From a bacterium (GTDB lineage Bacteria; Verrucomicrobiota; Kiritimatiellia; RFP12; UBA1067): a stretch of DNA of 32,405 nt. The notes under the pieces are model-generated. The model was not told the origin of the DNA, did no database searches, and saw only the letters and a list, made by a program, of their open reading frames with translations. Location of the stretch: NCBI GenBank assembly GCA_025360845.1, contig JANYBJ010000070.1:1-32405 (forward strand), read 5' to 3'. Below are positions 32,240 through 32,405 of this stretch, in pieces; within the stretch, counting starts at the first letter, position 1, and every line of letters begins with the position of its first letter. A program made the translations under genes and the position numbers.

Positions 32240-32369
32240 CACTAGCATCCCATAGGATTTCCATAGAATTCGCAGGTTTTTGCGTTTTTTGCCACCCCAA
32301 AAGAGTGTGTATTTTGAAAACATCGCAAAAACGCCTTATTTATTGGGTATTTCCTATGGGATGCTAGTG
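32240..32369. mobile_element. 130-bp MITE-like element with 18-bp terminal inverted repeats
   Basis: The ends CACTAGCATCCCATAGGA (32240-32257) and TCCTATGGGATGCTAGTG (32352-32369) are perfect reverse complements. The element is bounded by direct repeats TTACGCTGT (32231-32239 and 32370-32378); both copies are followed by CA, so the match can be counted as 11 bp. An inner pair GTTTTTGCG/CGCAAAAAC (32276-32284, 32324-32332) adds to the hairpin potential. There is no coding capacity. It looks like a non-autonomous transposon moved by a transposase that makes ~9-bp target duplications. Confidence 0.78.
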
Positions 32370-32405
32370 TTACGCTGTCATCATGAATGCGGCTGTTTGA
32401 CCATG

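Noticed and set aside
32046-32300. 84-codon minus-strand frame crossing the MITE
   Set aside because: Its start lies inside the MITE, and the rest runs through the Asp-Tyr-encoding hexamer array and the inverted repeat. Without the insertion there is no start.

Overview
The window looks like chromosomal DNA of a Gram-negative member of the Verrucomicrobiota, most likely class Kiritimatiellae. This is inferred from content and not proven. The signs are an SHD1-domain secreted protein, a right-handed beta-helix enzyme, a huge repeat protein with autotransporter-type passenger motifs and a Ca-binding C-terminal motif, an outer-membrane porin remnant, and typical -35/-10 promoters with 17-bp spacing. 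No tRNA, rRNA or CRISPR array was found.

Left part (1-3900, mostly minus strand): a higB toxin / higA antitoxin operon in which the antitoxin carries a C-terminal ImmA/IrrE-type zinc-peptidase domain; a 34-residue Cys-rich microprotein; a radC gene broken by an exact 43-bp tandem duplication; and larC (nickel-pincer cofactor chelatase), whose stop overlaps the radC start.

3950-14510 (plus): a secreted SHD1-domain protein, a secreted beta-helix (GH141-like) protein, a GatB/YqeY-domain protein, then a regulatory stretch with two inverted 17-bp copies of the dyad ACCACAnTGTGGT in front of a 2043-residue secreted protein. That protein is built from about 25 copies of a ~52-residue repeat and has no recognisable translocator.

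14650-24640 (plus): a sulfate assimilation cluster behind a near-consensus promoter (TTGACA-17-TATTCT): sulfate-binding protein, a decayed porin, CysT, CysW, CysA, APS-type CysH, CysD, CysN with a dead APS-kinase-like tail, and, from its own promoter, a siroheme/4Fe-4S sulfite (or nitrite) reductase. Together they import sulfate, activate it to APS, reduce APS to sulfite and sulfite to sulfide. The loss of the APS kinase P-loop fits a route that bypasses PAPS.

24850-28030 (plus): a four-ORF cassette I cannot assign to a known pathway: an inner-membrane coiled-coil protein, its lipoprotein paralogue, a 31-codon ORF, and a periplasmic-binding-protein/OmpA fusion. It is the best candidate here for an undescribed envelope system. 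It is followed by a stand-alone secreted metallothionein-like protein with its own promoter and terminator, and by tpiA with its own promoter and terminator.

29500-32405 (mostly minus): visibly more AT-rich DNA with an AlbA_2/HATPase_c_4 regulator translationally coupled to a ParA-type ATPase, then repeats, and finally a 130-bp MITE-like element with perfect 18-bp terminal inverted repeats and a 9-bp target duplication. The composition and repeats suggest an acquired, mobile-element-rich end.
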